Assembly: GCA_013002925.1 (NCBI GenBank)
Contig: JABDLQ010000104.1
Location: 1 to 8,435 of the forward strand
DNA from: Gammaproteobacteria bacterium
GTDB lineage: Bacteria > Pseudomonadota > Gammaproteobacteria > Steroidobacterales > SZUA-146
Length of the DNA: 8,435 nt
Direction of reading: 5' to 3'
Position 1 is the stretch's first letter. Each line of letters begins with the position of its first letter. A program made the translations under genes and the position numbers. Below are positions 1 to 6,885 of the stretch, one piece after another. Below the pieces are notes generated by a model, which saw nothing but the letters and a program-made list of their open reading frames with translations, was not told where the DNA came from and searched no databases.

Positions 1-13
1 ATGCGGCGATGGT

Positions 14-664
14 TCAGAGTGTGTCTGATCTCGAGTCATCCCGGGATTGACCGTTGTGGTCGCGGTAATTTTGGCGGTGCCTGGACCGTTTACCCCGGTG
101 AGCCTTCAACTCATCAAACTTCGCGAGTTGCTCTGGTGTCAGGACGTTTGCAAGTTCCGAGCGAATGTCCTGTTCTATGAGCTGCATCGCTTCGTGACGC
201 TGCTCGCGATCCATGCTGCGCAGTTCGCGTTTACGATCGCGGTGCGATTCCATGATCGACTTGACGGTGGCGCGCTGTTCATCCGTTAACTCCAGCATAC
301 TGGCCAGGTGGTCGCCGCGTTTACCGCGTTTACCCATGCGGTATTGGCCGCGCGCACTTCTCTGGGCCTGAATTTCATCAAACTTTGCGAGCTGTTCCTG
401 GGTAAGAACACTCGACAAATCCGAGCGAATGTCCTGTTTCATCAGCTGCATTGCTTCACGGCGCTGCTCGCGATCCATGTCGTGCAGTCCACGTTTGCGT
501 TCGTGGTGGGACTCCATGATGGCCATGACACTGGCGCGCTGATCATCGGTCAGGTCCAGCATGCTGGCAAGGCGGTCCCCACGTTTTCCGTCGTGCGGGG
601 GGTGTGCGAAACTGCCCAGCGTCAGCAGGGCGGTAACTACTACCAGGGGGATAAGCTTTTTCAT
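14..664 (-). CDS. Spy/CpxP-like periplasmic chaperone with two tandem LTxxQ domains
   Basis: The 216-residue product starts with a clear Sec signal peptide (basic MKKLIP, then a hydrophobic stretch to about residue 20, likely cleaved after SFA). The mature part is highly charged and helical and has four LTxxQ-type motifs, the hallmark of the Spy/CpxP family: LTDDQ (38-42), LTQEQ (87-91), LTDEQ (126-130) and LTPEQ (175-179). Residues 26-102 and 114-190 are two copies of one domain, about 73% identical by my count. Spy is known as an ATP-independent periplasmic chaperone induced through BaeSR and Cpx. Here the gene lies divergent to baeSR, which supports a Spy-like role. I chose the ATG at 664 because AAGGAG precedes it by 5 bases and the signal peptide begins there; an upstream GTG at 706 would add 14 unsuitable residues. 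The C-terminus (about 191-216) is Arg/Asp-rich and probably disordered. A CpxP- or zinc-resistance-associated relative is the main alternative. Confidence 0.87.
   Translation of the reverse strand: MKKLIPLVVVTALLTLGSFAHPPHDGKRGDRLASMLDLTDDQRASVMAIMESHHERKRGLHDMDREQRREAMQLMKQDIRSDLSSVLTQEQLAKFDEIQAQRSARGQYRMGKRGKRGDHLASMLELTDEQRATVKSIMESHRDRKRELRSMDREQRHEAMQLIEQDIRSELANVLTPEQLAKFDELKAHRGKRSRHRQNYRDHNGQSRDDSRSDTL
95..589 (-). repeat. Intragenic tandem duplication of the Spy-like domain
   Basis: Two copies of about 231 bases, at 359-589 (N-terminal domain) and 95-325 (C-terminal domain), encode 77-residue segments offset by 88 residues. By eye 56 of the 77 residues are identical, and most differences are conservative (D/E, R/H, K/E, S/T). 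Nearly identical blocks such as MDREQR and EQLAKFDE show that this is a gene-internal duplication and not two independent LTxxQ motifs. The linker between copies (about residues 103-113) is rich in Gly and Arg. Confidence 0.9.
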
Positions 665-669
665 CGATG

Positions 670-675
670 CTCCTT
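670..675 (-). promoter_or_regulatory. Shine-Dalgarno site fixing the start of the Spy-like gene
   Basis: Read on the minus strand this is AAGGAG, five bases before the ATG at 664. It is the strongest ribosome-binding site near this gene and decides between the ATG and the upstream GTG. Confidence 0.8.
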
Positions 676-697
676 GGGTGTTTTCGATGATTGTCAT

Positions 698-703
698 GTT
701 ATA
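698..703 (-). promoter_or_regulatory. Possible -10 box for the Spy-like gene
   Basis: On the minus strand this reads TATAAC, about 34 bases upstream of the start codon. No good -35 hexamer lies 16-18 bases further upstream. That is what one expects of a promoter needing an activator, and the TGTGCA boxes sit just there. The assignment is from sequence resemblance only. Confidence 0.3.
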
Positions 704-710
704 CACCGAA

Positions 711-748
711 TGTGCAGTGGCTATGGAGGTTTGTGCAGTTATTGTGCA
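711..748. promoter_or_regulatory. Three phased TGTGCA boxes in the divergent spy-baeS control region
   Basis: TGTGCA occurs at 711-716, 732-737 and 743-748, all in the same orientation. The starts are 21 and 11 bases apart, that is about two turns and one turn of the helix. OmpR/PhoB-class regulators such as BaeR bind direct repeats spaced by roughly 10-11 bases, so this is a candidate BaeR operator. It would lie just upstream of the possible -10 box of the Spy-like gene and upstream of baeS, allowing control of both. It does not match the published E. coli BaeR box as I remember it, so the assignment is inference. Confidence 0.4.
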
Positions 749-798
749 TTTTGGCAGTGGGCCCGTGTATTTGGTTCCCCGGGTGCTATATTTCGGCC

Positions 799-2244
799 AT
801 GCGCATCCCGATTACAGTCACTTACACGCTGGGGGCCCTGACCGTTGCCGGCCTGGTTCTGGCGCTGTCGCTGTGGGCAACCCGGACATTTTTTGAGCGG
901 GATTTTGCCAATTATGTATTTGAAGGCGAACGCCATCAACTGGAACTGCTGGCGGCAGAGCTTGCCGCACATTACGCCGAGGAAGGCTCCTGGGACTACG
1001 TTAAAGCTAATCCCAGGCGCTGGTTGAGGCTGGGCGCGCTGACTCGCTACGATCGCAGAAACCGCAATCATCGGGCGTCGCGCCATGCAAGACCGCCGCC
1101 CGGCGGCCCGCGCGGGGATCAACAGGCCGACAGCTCACACCGCCGCCCACCGCCACCGGGTCGCCTGGTATTGACAGACGCCGATCGCAAACCCTTGTGG
1201 GGCCCTGAGCTACGCAATCCGGAAGAAACCGGACCGCAAATCGAGCGGCCGATCGTCGTCGATGGCATCACAGTAGGTTATTTACAAAACCGCTCAGTCC
1301 AGCGCATCAGCCGTGACGTTGACCTGGCGTTTTCCGTAAGTCAGCGCCGCACCGTGATCGTCGTTGGCATTTTGGGTCTGGCGCTCGCCAGTCTGTTTGC
1401 CTTTTTGTTGGCGCGCCGCATGGTGGCGCCGATCAAGCAGATTCAGGCGCACACGCGCGAGATGCAAAAAAGTGGATTTGAGGGCTTGTTGACACTACAA
1501 AGTGACGACGAACTCGGTGATCTGGCAGCAAGTCTCAATGAGTTATCGGCAACGTTGCAGGCTAACCGCAGTGCCCGTCAGCAATGGCTGGCCAACATTT
1601 CGCACGAACTGCGGACCCCACTGGCGGTGGTCAAAGCTGAAATCGAAGCCTTGCAGGACAACGTGCGGCCACTGACCCAGGATGCAATCGCCTCACTGGC
1701 GCGAGAAATCGATCACCTGCAGTATCTGATCAACGACCTCAACGAACTCACGCTGTCCGACCTTGGAGCGCTGACGTATGAAAAACAGCCGCTCGATCTT
1801 ACACTGCTAATCGAAGAATTGATTCACGACCAGCGTGGCAAGATCGATGCGGCTCAGGCGAGCGTCACCTTTGAGCATAACGCGCAACCCGCGTGGGTTC
1901 TCGGTGATCCACACAGGCTCAGGCAGCTGTTTTCCAATCTGTTGGATAACGCACTCAAATATTCGGCCAAACCGGCAACGATAAATATCAGCTGCGCTGT
2001 GAACAAAGAAACGATTGAATGTGCAATAGCAGACACCGCGCCCGGAATTGACTCCAGGGATATGGAAGAAATTTTTGCCCCATTGTTTCGCGGGGAGCGC
2101 GCCAGAACCGGTCGTAGTGCCGGTCTTGGGCTGGCCATTTGCCGCAACCTGGCAACAGCGCACCATGCCACCATCGCCGCTCAGCCGTCACCGCTGGGTG
2201 GTCTTCAACTGAACCTGGTGTTTCCGAGGATCTCTGCCCCATGA
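799..2244 (+). CDS. baeS: BaeS-like envelope-stress sensor histidine kinase
   Basis: The product is 481 residues, about the size of E. coli BaeS. It has TM1 (about 6-26), a periplasmic sensor region (27-184), TM2 (about 185-204), a HAMP domain (about 205-257) and a kinase core. The H-box ISHELRTPLA (267-276) contains phospho-acceptor His269. The N-box is at 378-389 (FSNLLDNALKYS), followed by G1 DTAPGID (412-418) and G2 SAGLGLAI (440-447). The segment after TM1 (FERDFANYV, HYAEEGSWDY) and the core both closely resemble BaeS as I recall it. BaeS autophosphorylates in response to envelope damage and phosphorylates BaeR. The sensor domain carries an Arg/Pro/His-rich stretch (about 84-121). The ATG at 799 is chosen because TM1 follows at once; its ribosome-binding site is weak, and a TTG at 691 would add 36 residues into the control region. 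The stop overlaps the baeR start (ATGA). Confidence 0.88.
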   Translation: MRIPITVTYTLGALTVAGLVLALSLWATRTFFERDFANYVFEGERHQLELLAAELAAHYAEEGSWDYVKANPRRWLRLGALTRYDRRNRNHRASRHARPPPGGPRGDQQADSSHRRPPPPGRLVLTDADRKPLWGPELRNPEETGPQIERPIVVDGITVGYLQNRSVQRISRDVDLAFSVSQRRTVIVVGILGLALASLFAFLLARRMVAPIKQIQAHTREMQKSGFEGLLTLQSDDELGDLAASLNELSATLQANRSARQQWLANISHELRTPLAVVKAEIEALQDNVRPLTQDAIASLAREIDHLQYLINDLNELTLSDLGALTYEKQPLDLTLLIEELIHDQRGKIDAAQASVTFEHNAQPAWVLGDPHRLRQLFSNLLDNALKYSAKPATINISCAVNKETIECAIADTAPGIDSRDMEEIFAPLFRGERARTGRSAGLGLAICRNLATAHHATIAAQPSPLGGLQLNLVFPRISAP

Positions 2245-2918
2245 GCAACATTCTTATCGTCGAGGATGAGCCCAAGTTAGCCGCGGTACTGGCTGACTAC
2301 TTACGCCAATCCGATTATCGTGTCCATTTAATCGATACCGGCGAGACTGCGGTCGAGTGGATTCGTGCCAATCAACCGGACCTGGTGGTGCTGGATATCA
2401 TGTTGCCAAAAAAAGATGGCATGTCGATATGCCGCGAAGTCCGCGGTTTTTCGGATGTTCCCATCATCATGGTCACCGCGCGCGTGGAAGAAATTGATCG
2501 CCTGCTGGGTCTGGAACTGGGCGCGGACGACTACGTGTGCAAGCCGTTCAGCCCACGGGAAGTGGTCGCGCGTATCAAAGCGATCTTGCGGCGTAGCAGC
2601 CCGGCCAGCACGCCGGTCACCAGTTACCGTGGCATTGTCATCGATACCGCGCGCTACGCCTGCACAGTCGAAGGCGCGGAGATTGAACTGACACCGGTGG
2701 AGTTCAAAATACTGGCCAATCTCTTTGATCAGCCCGGCCGGGTGTTATCACGCGACCAATTAATGGACCGGGTTTATACCGACCACCGCATTGTCAGCTA
2801 CCGAACGATCGACAGTCATGTCAAAAATCTGCGGCGCAAAATCAGCCAGGCTATGACCTCAGAGGATGGTGAGCACGTGATTCGATCGGTGTATGGCGTC
2901 GGCTACAAACTCGACTGA
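2241..2918 (+). CDS. baeR: BaeR-like response regulator, OmpR family
   Basis: The 225-residue product has an N-terminal receiver domain (about 1-118) and a C-terminal winged-helix DNA-binding domain (about 128-225). The acidic pocket is E8/D9, the phospho-acceptor is Asp52 in VVLDIMLP, the switch Thr is T79 and the conserved Lys is K101 in CKPFSPRE. The segment EEIDRLLGLELGADDYVCKP and the C-terminal TIDSHVKNLRRK and VYGVGYK match the BaeR pattern closely. The protein is a cytoplasmic transcription factor that, once phosphorylated by BaeS, activates envelope-stress genes; the divergent Spy-like gene is the likely local target. Its ATG overlaps the baeS stop by four bases, so translation is probably coupled, and this also fixes the start. 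Gene order (kinase first) is as in E. coli baeSR. Confidence 0.9.
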   Translation: MSNILIVEDEPKLAAVLADYLRQSDYRVHLIDTGETAVEWIRANQPDLVVLDIMLPKKDGMSICREVRGFSDVPIIMVTARVEEIDRLLGLELGADDYVCKPFSPREVVARIKAILRRSSPASTPVTSYRGIVIDTARYACTVEGAEIELTPVEFKILANLFDQPGRVLSRDQLMDRVYTDHRIVSYRTIDSHVKNLRRKISQAMTSEDGEHVIRSVYGVGYKLD

Positions 2919-3172
2919 TCGCAATGATTGTCGGGGAGCCCTGCGTCTGTCATTCAAATTACCCGCAGAAATGGCCGGATGACCCGAAAATGTGTAATAG
3001 TTAGAGCGCAATCGACAGCTCTCGGTGACTGACAGGCCACGCCGACGCGCCACGGATACGGTAAGCCGACGGCGGTGCGTCGCCTGACGCCAGCCGGGTG
3101 CTGTGCACGCAATGAAAAAGCGCTATCAAACCCTCTGTTTAAAAGCTTCATCAGTGGACGACGATCCCGCCT
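2919..3172. other. Intergenic region between baeR and deoC
   Basis: These 254 bases hold no open frame with recognisable protein features. I see no strong terminator after baeR and no convincing -35/-10 pair for deoC. The only structure noted is a short hairpin (CGACG, six-base loop, CGTCG) at about 3068-3083, without a T-tract. A promoter for the deoC operon probably lies here, but I cannot place it. Confidence 0.4.
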
Positions 3173-4084
3173 ATGGCATCAACAGCAAAACTTCCGAATC
3201 TTAACCAGGTTTCCCGAGTCGATCAGGTGGGTGTTGAGGAGCGCGCTGCCCGGTTTTGTGCCCGCAGCATCAAGAACGAATCCAAACAAGAAGCGCTGAT
3301 GATGGTGTTGAGCATGATTGATCTCACCACGCTGGAAGGCCAGGACACGCCGGGGAAGGTGACCCAGCTATGCCACAAAGCCCGGCATCTCAATGCCGCC
3401 AGGCCGGAGCTACCCACCGTGGCGGCGGTTTGCGTTTACCCGACCATGGTGGCGGTGGCAAAAAAGGCGTTAACCGGCAGCAACATCCATGTTGCATCAG
3501 TTGCCACGGCGTTCCCAAGCGGCATGAGCACGACAAAAATCAAACTTGAAGAGACCCGCATGGCGGTTGCAGCTGGAGCGGATGAAATCGACATGGTGAT
3601 TTCGCGCGGTGCATTTTTGCAAGGTGACACGCGTTTCGTGTTTGATGAAATCGCTCAGGTCAAAGAAGCCTGTGGCAAAGCCCACTTGAAGGTTATCCTC
3701 GAAACTGGCGAGCTGGGCACACTCGACCAGGTGCGCCGTGCCAGCGTGCTGGCAATGCATGCCGGCGCCGATTTTATAAAAACATCAACCGGCAAGGTGC
3801 AGCCCGCAGCGACGCTGCCGGTAACGCTGGTCATGTTGCAGGCGATTCGCGATTACTACCATGAAACAGGACGCATGGTTGGCATGAAGCCGGCGGGCGG
3901 AATCTCAAAGGCCAAGCTCGCAATCCACTATCTCGTGATGCTGCGCGAAACACTCGGCAACGCGTGGTTGACACCTGTGTGGTTTCGGTTTGGGGCAAGC
4001 TCTTTGGCTAACGACGTTTTGATGCAAATAGAAAAACAGCGCACTGGCGTGTATCAGTCGCTTGATTATTTTTCCCTGGATTGA
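3173..4084 (+). CDS. deoC: Deoxyribose-phosphate aldolase (DERA), long animal-like type
   Basis: This class I aldolase cleaves 2-deoxy-D-ribose 5-phosphate into glyceraldehyde 3-phosphate and acetaldehyde in the cytoplasm, a step in deoxynucleoside and deoxyribose breakdown. The 303-residue product is longer than E. coli DeoC (259) and resembles the human-type enzyme throughout: IDLTTLEGQDT (49-59), AAVCVYP (84-90), HLKVILETGELGT (171-183). The Schiff-base lysine is K203 in DFIKTSTGK, the second active-site lysine is K239 in GMKPAGGIS, and the catalytic Asp is D140 in EIDMVI. All are intact, so it should be active. The ATG at 3173 has only a weak ribosome-binding site, but the N-terminal extension before the barrel is normal for this subtype. 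It is first in a tight operon with two aldehyde dehydrogenase-family genes; its stop lies two bases before a micro-ORF leading into the next gene. Confidence 0.93.
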   Translation: MASTAKLPNLNQVSRVDQVGVEERAARFCARSIKNESKQEALMMVLSMIDLTTLEGQDTPGKVTQLCHKARHLNAARPELPTVAAVCVYPTMVAVAKKALTGSNIHVASVATAFPSGMSTTKIKLEETRMAVAAGADEIDMVISRGAFLQGDTRFVFDEIAQVKEACGKAHLKVILETGELGTLDQVRRASVLAMHAGADFIKTSTGKVQPAATLPVTLVMLQAIRDYYHETGRMVGMKPAGGISKAKLAIHYLVMLRETLGNAWLTPVWFRFGASSLANDVLMQIEKQRTGVYQSLDYFSLD

Positions 4085-4086
4085 CA

Positions 4087-4164
4087 ATGGAGTATGCTGA
4101 AAACATGGCAAAGTTTAACCGCACTGTAGCTGTCGATGGCACCTTGTTGCCACTGCCCCTATGA
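4087..4164 (+). CDS. Possible 25-residue coupling micro-ORF between deoC and the aldehyde dehydrogenase
   Basis: An ATG two bases after the deoC stop opens a 25-codon frame whose TGA overlaps the ATG of the next gene (ATGA at 4161-4164). The peptide would begin MEYAENMAKF and end in LLPLPL; it matches nothing I know. The following gene has no visible Shine-Dalgarno sequence, so ribosomes ending on this frame could be what starts it. A real protein function is doubtful; a coupling or leader role is the better guess. Chance cannot be excluded at this length. Confidence 0.3.
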   Translation: MEYAENMAKFNRTVAVDGTLLPLPL

Positions 4165-5645
4165 CCAGCAAAAAACAGGGCAAAGAGTCTCGCAAGCTGG
4201 ATTTCTCCACCGGCTGGGACTACGCGCCCGCACCACAAAGCAGCGCGGATATCACGCTGGCCAAACGCTACAAACATTTTATCAATGGCAAGTTTGTTGC
4301 ACCGGCAAATGGCAAATATTTTTCCACGATTAATCCCGCCACGGCACGCCCGCTGGCAAAGGTGGCCGCCGGCAACGCCCGGGACATCGACAAGGCTGTA
4401 AAAGCCGCCCGTGCGGCGTATCGCAATGTCTGGTCAAAAATGGCACCCGCCGAGCGCGGCAAATACCTGTTTCGAGTTGCCCGCATCATTCAGGAACGGT
4501 CGCGTGAATTTGCCGTGATCGAGAGTCTTGACGGGGGTAAACCGATCCGCGAATCCCGGGATGTTGATATCCCCCTGGTAGCGGCACATTTTTTTTACAA
4601 CGCAGGCTGGGCCGACAAGCTGAATTACGCGTTTCCAACCAGAAGCGTTAAACCGGTGGGTGTGGCAGGTCAAATCATACCCTGGAATTTTCCGCTGCTG
4701 ATGGCAGCCTGGAAAATTGCGCCGGCGCTGGCCTGTGGAAATACCGTTGTTCTAAAACCTGCCGAAACCACCCCGCTCACCGCAATGAAGCTGGCTGAAG
4801 TCATGCAGGATGCGGATCTGCCGCCCGGGGTCGTCAATATTGTCACCGGTGCTGGCGACACCGGTGCGGCGCTGGTGCAACATCCGGATGTGGACAAAAT
4901 CGCGTTTACCGGCTCTACCCAAGTGGGCAAGCAGATCCAGAGGCAACTGGCCGGCACCGGCAAGCGCTATTCTCTGGAGCTGGGTGGCAAAGCCGCGAAC
5001 ATCGTGTTTGCTGATGCGGCAATTGATCAGGCCGTTGAAGGCATCGTCAACGGTATATTTTTCAACCAGGGGCATGTCTGTTGCGCAGGTAGCCGCCTGC
5101 TCGTGCAGGAGTCGGTTGCCGAAGAGGTAATCCGCAAGCTAAAAGACCGCATGGAGACGCTGATTGTCGGTGATCCGCTGGATAAAAACACCGACATCGG
5201 TGCGATCAATTCAAAAGAGCAACTGGAACGCATTAATGCTTATTTGAAAATCGGTGCCGAGGAAGGCGTGCAGGTGTATCAGTCGTCATGCGCGGTTCCC
5301 GACACCGGGTTTTGGTGTCGACCCACGCTGTTCACCGGCGTCGCGCAGTCCAACCGGGTAGTGCAGGAAGAGATTTTCGGACCGGTGCTTGCTGTGCAGA
5401 CCTTTCGCACGGTAAACGAAGCAATCGCCAAATCCAACAACACGCCCTATGGGCTCTCCGGTGGGGTCTGGACTGATAAAGGCGCCAAGATTTTTAAAGT
5501 GACCCGGGATATTCGTGCCGGCGTAATTTGGGCAAACACCTTTAACAAGTTCGACCCGACGTCACCGTTTGGTGGCTACAAAGAAAGCGGCATCGGGCGC
5601 GAAGGTGGTTTGCATGGGCTGGAACCGTACGTGACCCTGAACTAG
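4161..5645 (+). CDS. Aldehyde dehydrogenase, catalytically complete, in the deoC operon
   Basis: The 494-residue product spans the whole ALDH superfamily fold. Cofactor-binding motifs are present: IIPWNFPL (172-179, oxyanion-hole Asn176), LKPAE (198-202) and FTGSTQVG (249-256). The general-base Glu273 lies in LELGGK, the catalytic Cys307 in NQGHVCCAG (302-310), Glu404 in EEIFGPV, and the closing motif PFGGYKESGIGRE (469-481). It should oxidise an aldehyde to the acid with NAD(P)+. The DeoC product acetaldehyde is the natural candidate given the operon, but the substrate is inferred. A 35-residue charged N-terminal tail precedes the usual start of the fold (about KRYKHFINGKF). Gln, the usual residue before the Cys region (GQxC), is replaced by His305. 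The next gene encodes a shorter, inactive-looking homologue, which together suggests a split ALDH16-type enzyme. The start has no clear ribosome-binding site and may be coupled to the micro-ORF ending there. Confidence 0.9.
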   Translation: MTSKKQGKESRKLDFSTGWDYAPAPQSSADITLAKRYKHFINGKFVAPANGKYFSTINPATARPLAKVAAGNARDIDKAVKAARAAYRNVWSKMAPAERGKYLFRVARIIQERSREFAVIESLDGGKPIRESRDVDIPLVAAHFFYNAGWADKLNYAFPTRSVKPVGVAGQIIPWNFPLLMAAWKIAPALACGNTVVLKPAETTPLTAMKLAEVMQDADLPPGVVNIVTGAGDTGAALVQHPDVDKIAFTGSTQVGKQIQRQLAGTGKRYSLELGGKAANIVFADAAIDQAVEGIVNGIFFNQGHVCCAGSRLLVQESVAEEVIRKLKDRMETLIVGDPLDKNTDIGAINSKEQLERINAYLKIGAEEGVQVYQSSCAVPDTGFWCRPTLFTGVAQSNRVVQEEIFGPVLAVQTFRTVNEAIAKSNNTPYGLSGGVWTDKGAKIFKVTRDIRAGVIWANTFNKFDPTSPFGGYKESGIGREGGLHGLEPYVTLN

Positions 5646-5654
5646 GAATTTAAA

Positions 5655-6575
5655 GTGGCAGCAAAATATACAGTGTCAGCAAAGCGCACGTCCGCAAAAG
5701 TGGGCAAGAAAACCCGCCGTGCCACACCTAAAACCAAAAATGTGCCCGTGGCCAAAACGTACAAACTTTATATCAATGGAAAATTTCCCCGCACGGAATC
5801 CGGGCGCTATTTCAAGCTGGAGCACAAAGGCAAAGTGGTGGCCAATGTGTGTCAGGCCAGTCGCAAGGACTTTCGCGAGGCCGTGGTGGCGGCCCGCGCT
5901 GCGCAAAAAGGCTGGGCCTCTGCCAGCGCATTTTTAAAGGGGCAAATACTGTACCGCATTGCGGAGATGCTCGAAGGCCGTCATCAGCAGTTCGTTGATG
6001 AGCTGCAAGCCCAGGGCGTATTAAAAGCACCCGCCGAAGCCGAAGTGGATCAGGCGATTGATTGCCTCGTGCATTACGCGGGCTGGGCTGACAAATACCA
6101 GCAGATTTTCAGCGCCGTCAACCCGGTCGCCTCCTCGCATTTTAATTTCTCGGTTCCGGAACCCACGGGGGTCGTCAGCCTGCTCGCGCCCCAGCGTAGC
6201 GGACTGCTGGGCCTGGTCGCCAATATCGCGCCGGCGATTGTCGGGGGCAATACGGTGGTTGTGCTTGCATCCCAACGTTTACCGCTTTGTGCGATCAGCT
6301 TTGCCGAAGTACTGCATTCTTCAGACGTCCCGGGTGGAGTCGTCAACATTCTCACTGGCGCGACGGATGAACTCGCCGGGCAGTTTGCATCACACATGGA
6401 CGTTAACGCAGTGATTTATTGCGGCACAAGCAAGCAGACGATTACCGAGATCGAAGAACAGGCGGCCAATAATGTGAAGCGGGTCATCACTCGTGCCGGC
6501 AAATACGCCCATGGCCCGTACACCATCAAGGACACGCTGGAAATCAAAACCACCTGGCACCCGGTTGGTGCCTAA
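5655..6575 (+). CDS. Truncated aldehyde dehydrogenase-like pseudoenzyme (ALDH16 second-domain-like)
   Basis: The 306-residue product aligns with the N-terminal, cofactor-binding half of the preceding dehydrogenase (YKLYINGKF; IAPAIVGGNTVVV; VPGGVVNILTGA) but stops before the catalytic domain. The IPWNFPL motif has become LAPQRSGL (no Asn), the KPAE lysine is lost (LASQR), the TGSTxxG motif reads YCGTSKQ, and there is no catalytic Cys or Glu. It is therefore unlikely to be an enzyme. Known two-domain ALDH16 proteins carry a similar non-catalytic second ALDH-like domain, so I infer that it partners the product of the gene upstream. Residues 1-34 are strongly basic (13 Lys/Arg). The start is a GTG with AGGAA six bases upstream, nine bases after the previous stop. 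The C-terminus ends at TTWHPVGA; the bases beyond show no ALDH motif in any forward frame, so this looks like a natural end and not a frameshift. Confidence 0.82.
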   Translation: MAAKYTVSAKRTSAKVGKKTRRATPKTKNVPVAKTYKLYINGKFPRTESGRYFKLEHKGKVVANVCQASRKDFREAVVAARAAQKGWASASAFLKGQILYRIAEMLEGRHQQFVDELQAQGVLKAPAEAEVDQAIDCLVHYAGWADKYQQIFSAVNPVASSHFNFSVPEPTGVVSLLAPQRSGLLGLVANIAPAIVGGNTVVVLASQRLPLCAISFAEVLHSSDVPGGVVNILTGATDELAGQFASHMDVNAVIYCGTSKQTITEIEEQAANNVKRVITRAGKYAHGPYTIKDTLEIKTTWHPVGA

Positions 6576-6885
6576 GACCTGGTACCGGCGCACTCGGCCG
6601 CCATAATTTCGGCGGCGCAGAAACCCTCAACGACCGGCTACACCGGTGCACACCCTTCGATCTGTATCTCCCGGGCCGCATGTCGGAGTGTGGAATGCCG
6701 CTGTACCTGGGGCGTGCGATGAGGTAAACCTGACCGAATCGTTGATCGATACGCTGACGTTTCAATGTGTCGATAGGCACTGCGTCTACATCGAAACTGG
6801 AGCGACAATATCAGGAGCCGAACCTGGTGCAATATCTGGTGCATCGGATTGTGGCTCGCGCTTAACGGAATTGTTTCATTACGCT
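6576..6885. other. Gap between convergent operon and kinase
   Basis: About 310 bases lie between the ends of two convergent genes. A forward open frame at 6646-6957 runs into the kinase antisense and lacks any recognisable motif or ribosome-binding site. Two small inverted repeats occur near the operon end: GCCGCC/GGCGGC at 6597-6616 (eight-base loop) and ACCGG/CCGGT at 6633-6647. Nothing else is recognisable. Confidence 0.5.
6597..6616 (+). terminator. Weak hairpin after the deoC operon
   Basis: GCCGCC pairs with GGCGGC across an eight-base AT-rich loop, 22 bases after the last stop codon of the operon. No T-tract follows, so it is not a standard intrinsic terminator; it could still stabilise the 3' end or work with Rho. 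Confidence 0.25.

Noticed and set aside
711..748. Exact E. coli-type BaeR box in the spy-baeS region
   Set aside because: I looked for the E. coli consensus as I remember it and found no convincing match; only the phased TGTGCA boxes are reported.
47..841. Two forward open frames (47-289 and 308-841) opposite the Spy-like gene
   Set aside because: They are antisense to a gene with a signal peptide, four LTxxQ motifs and a strong ribosome-binding site. Their similarity to each other simply mirrors the internal duplication of that gene.
3173..6575. Bacterial microcompartment locus
   Set aside because: DeoC with an aldehyde dehydrogenase occurs in some microcompartments, but there are no shell-protein genes here, and the dehydrogenase is of the ordinary hydrolytic type with an intact Glu general base.
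6576..6885. Missing catalytic half of the second ALDH homologue, lost by frameshift
   Set aside because: No forward frame downstream of 6575 shows the ELGG, GQxC, EIFGPV or PFGG motifs, and the active-site residues within the remaining part are already changed, so this is a short protein and not a recent break.
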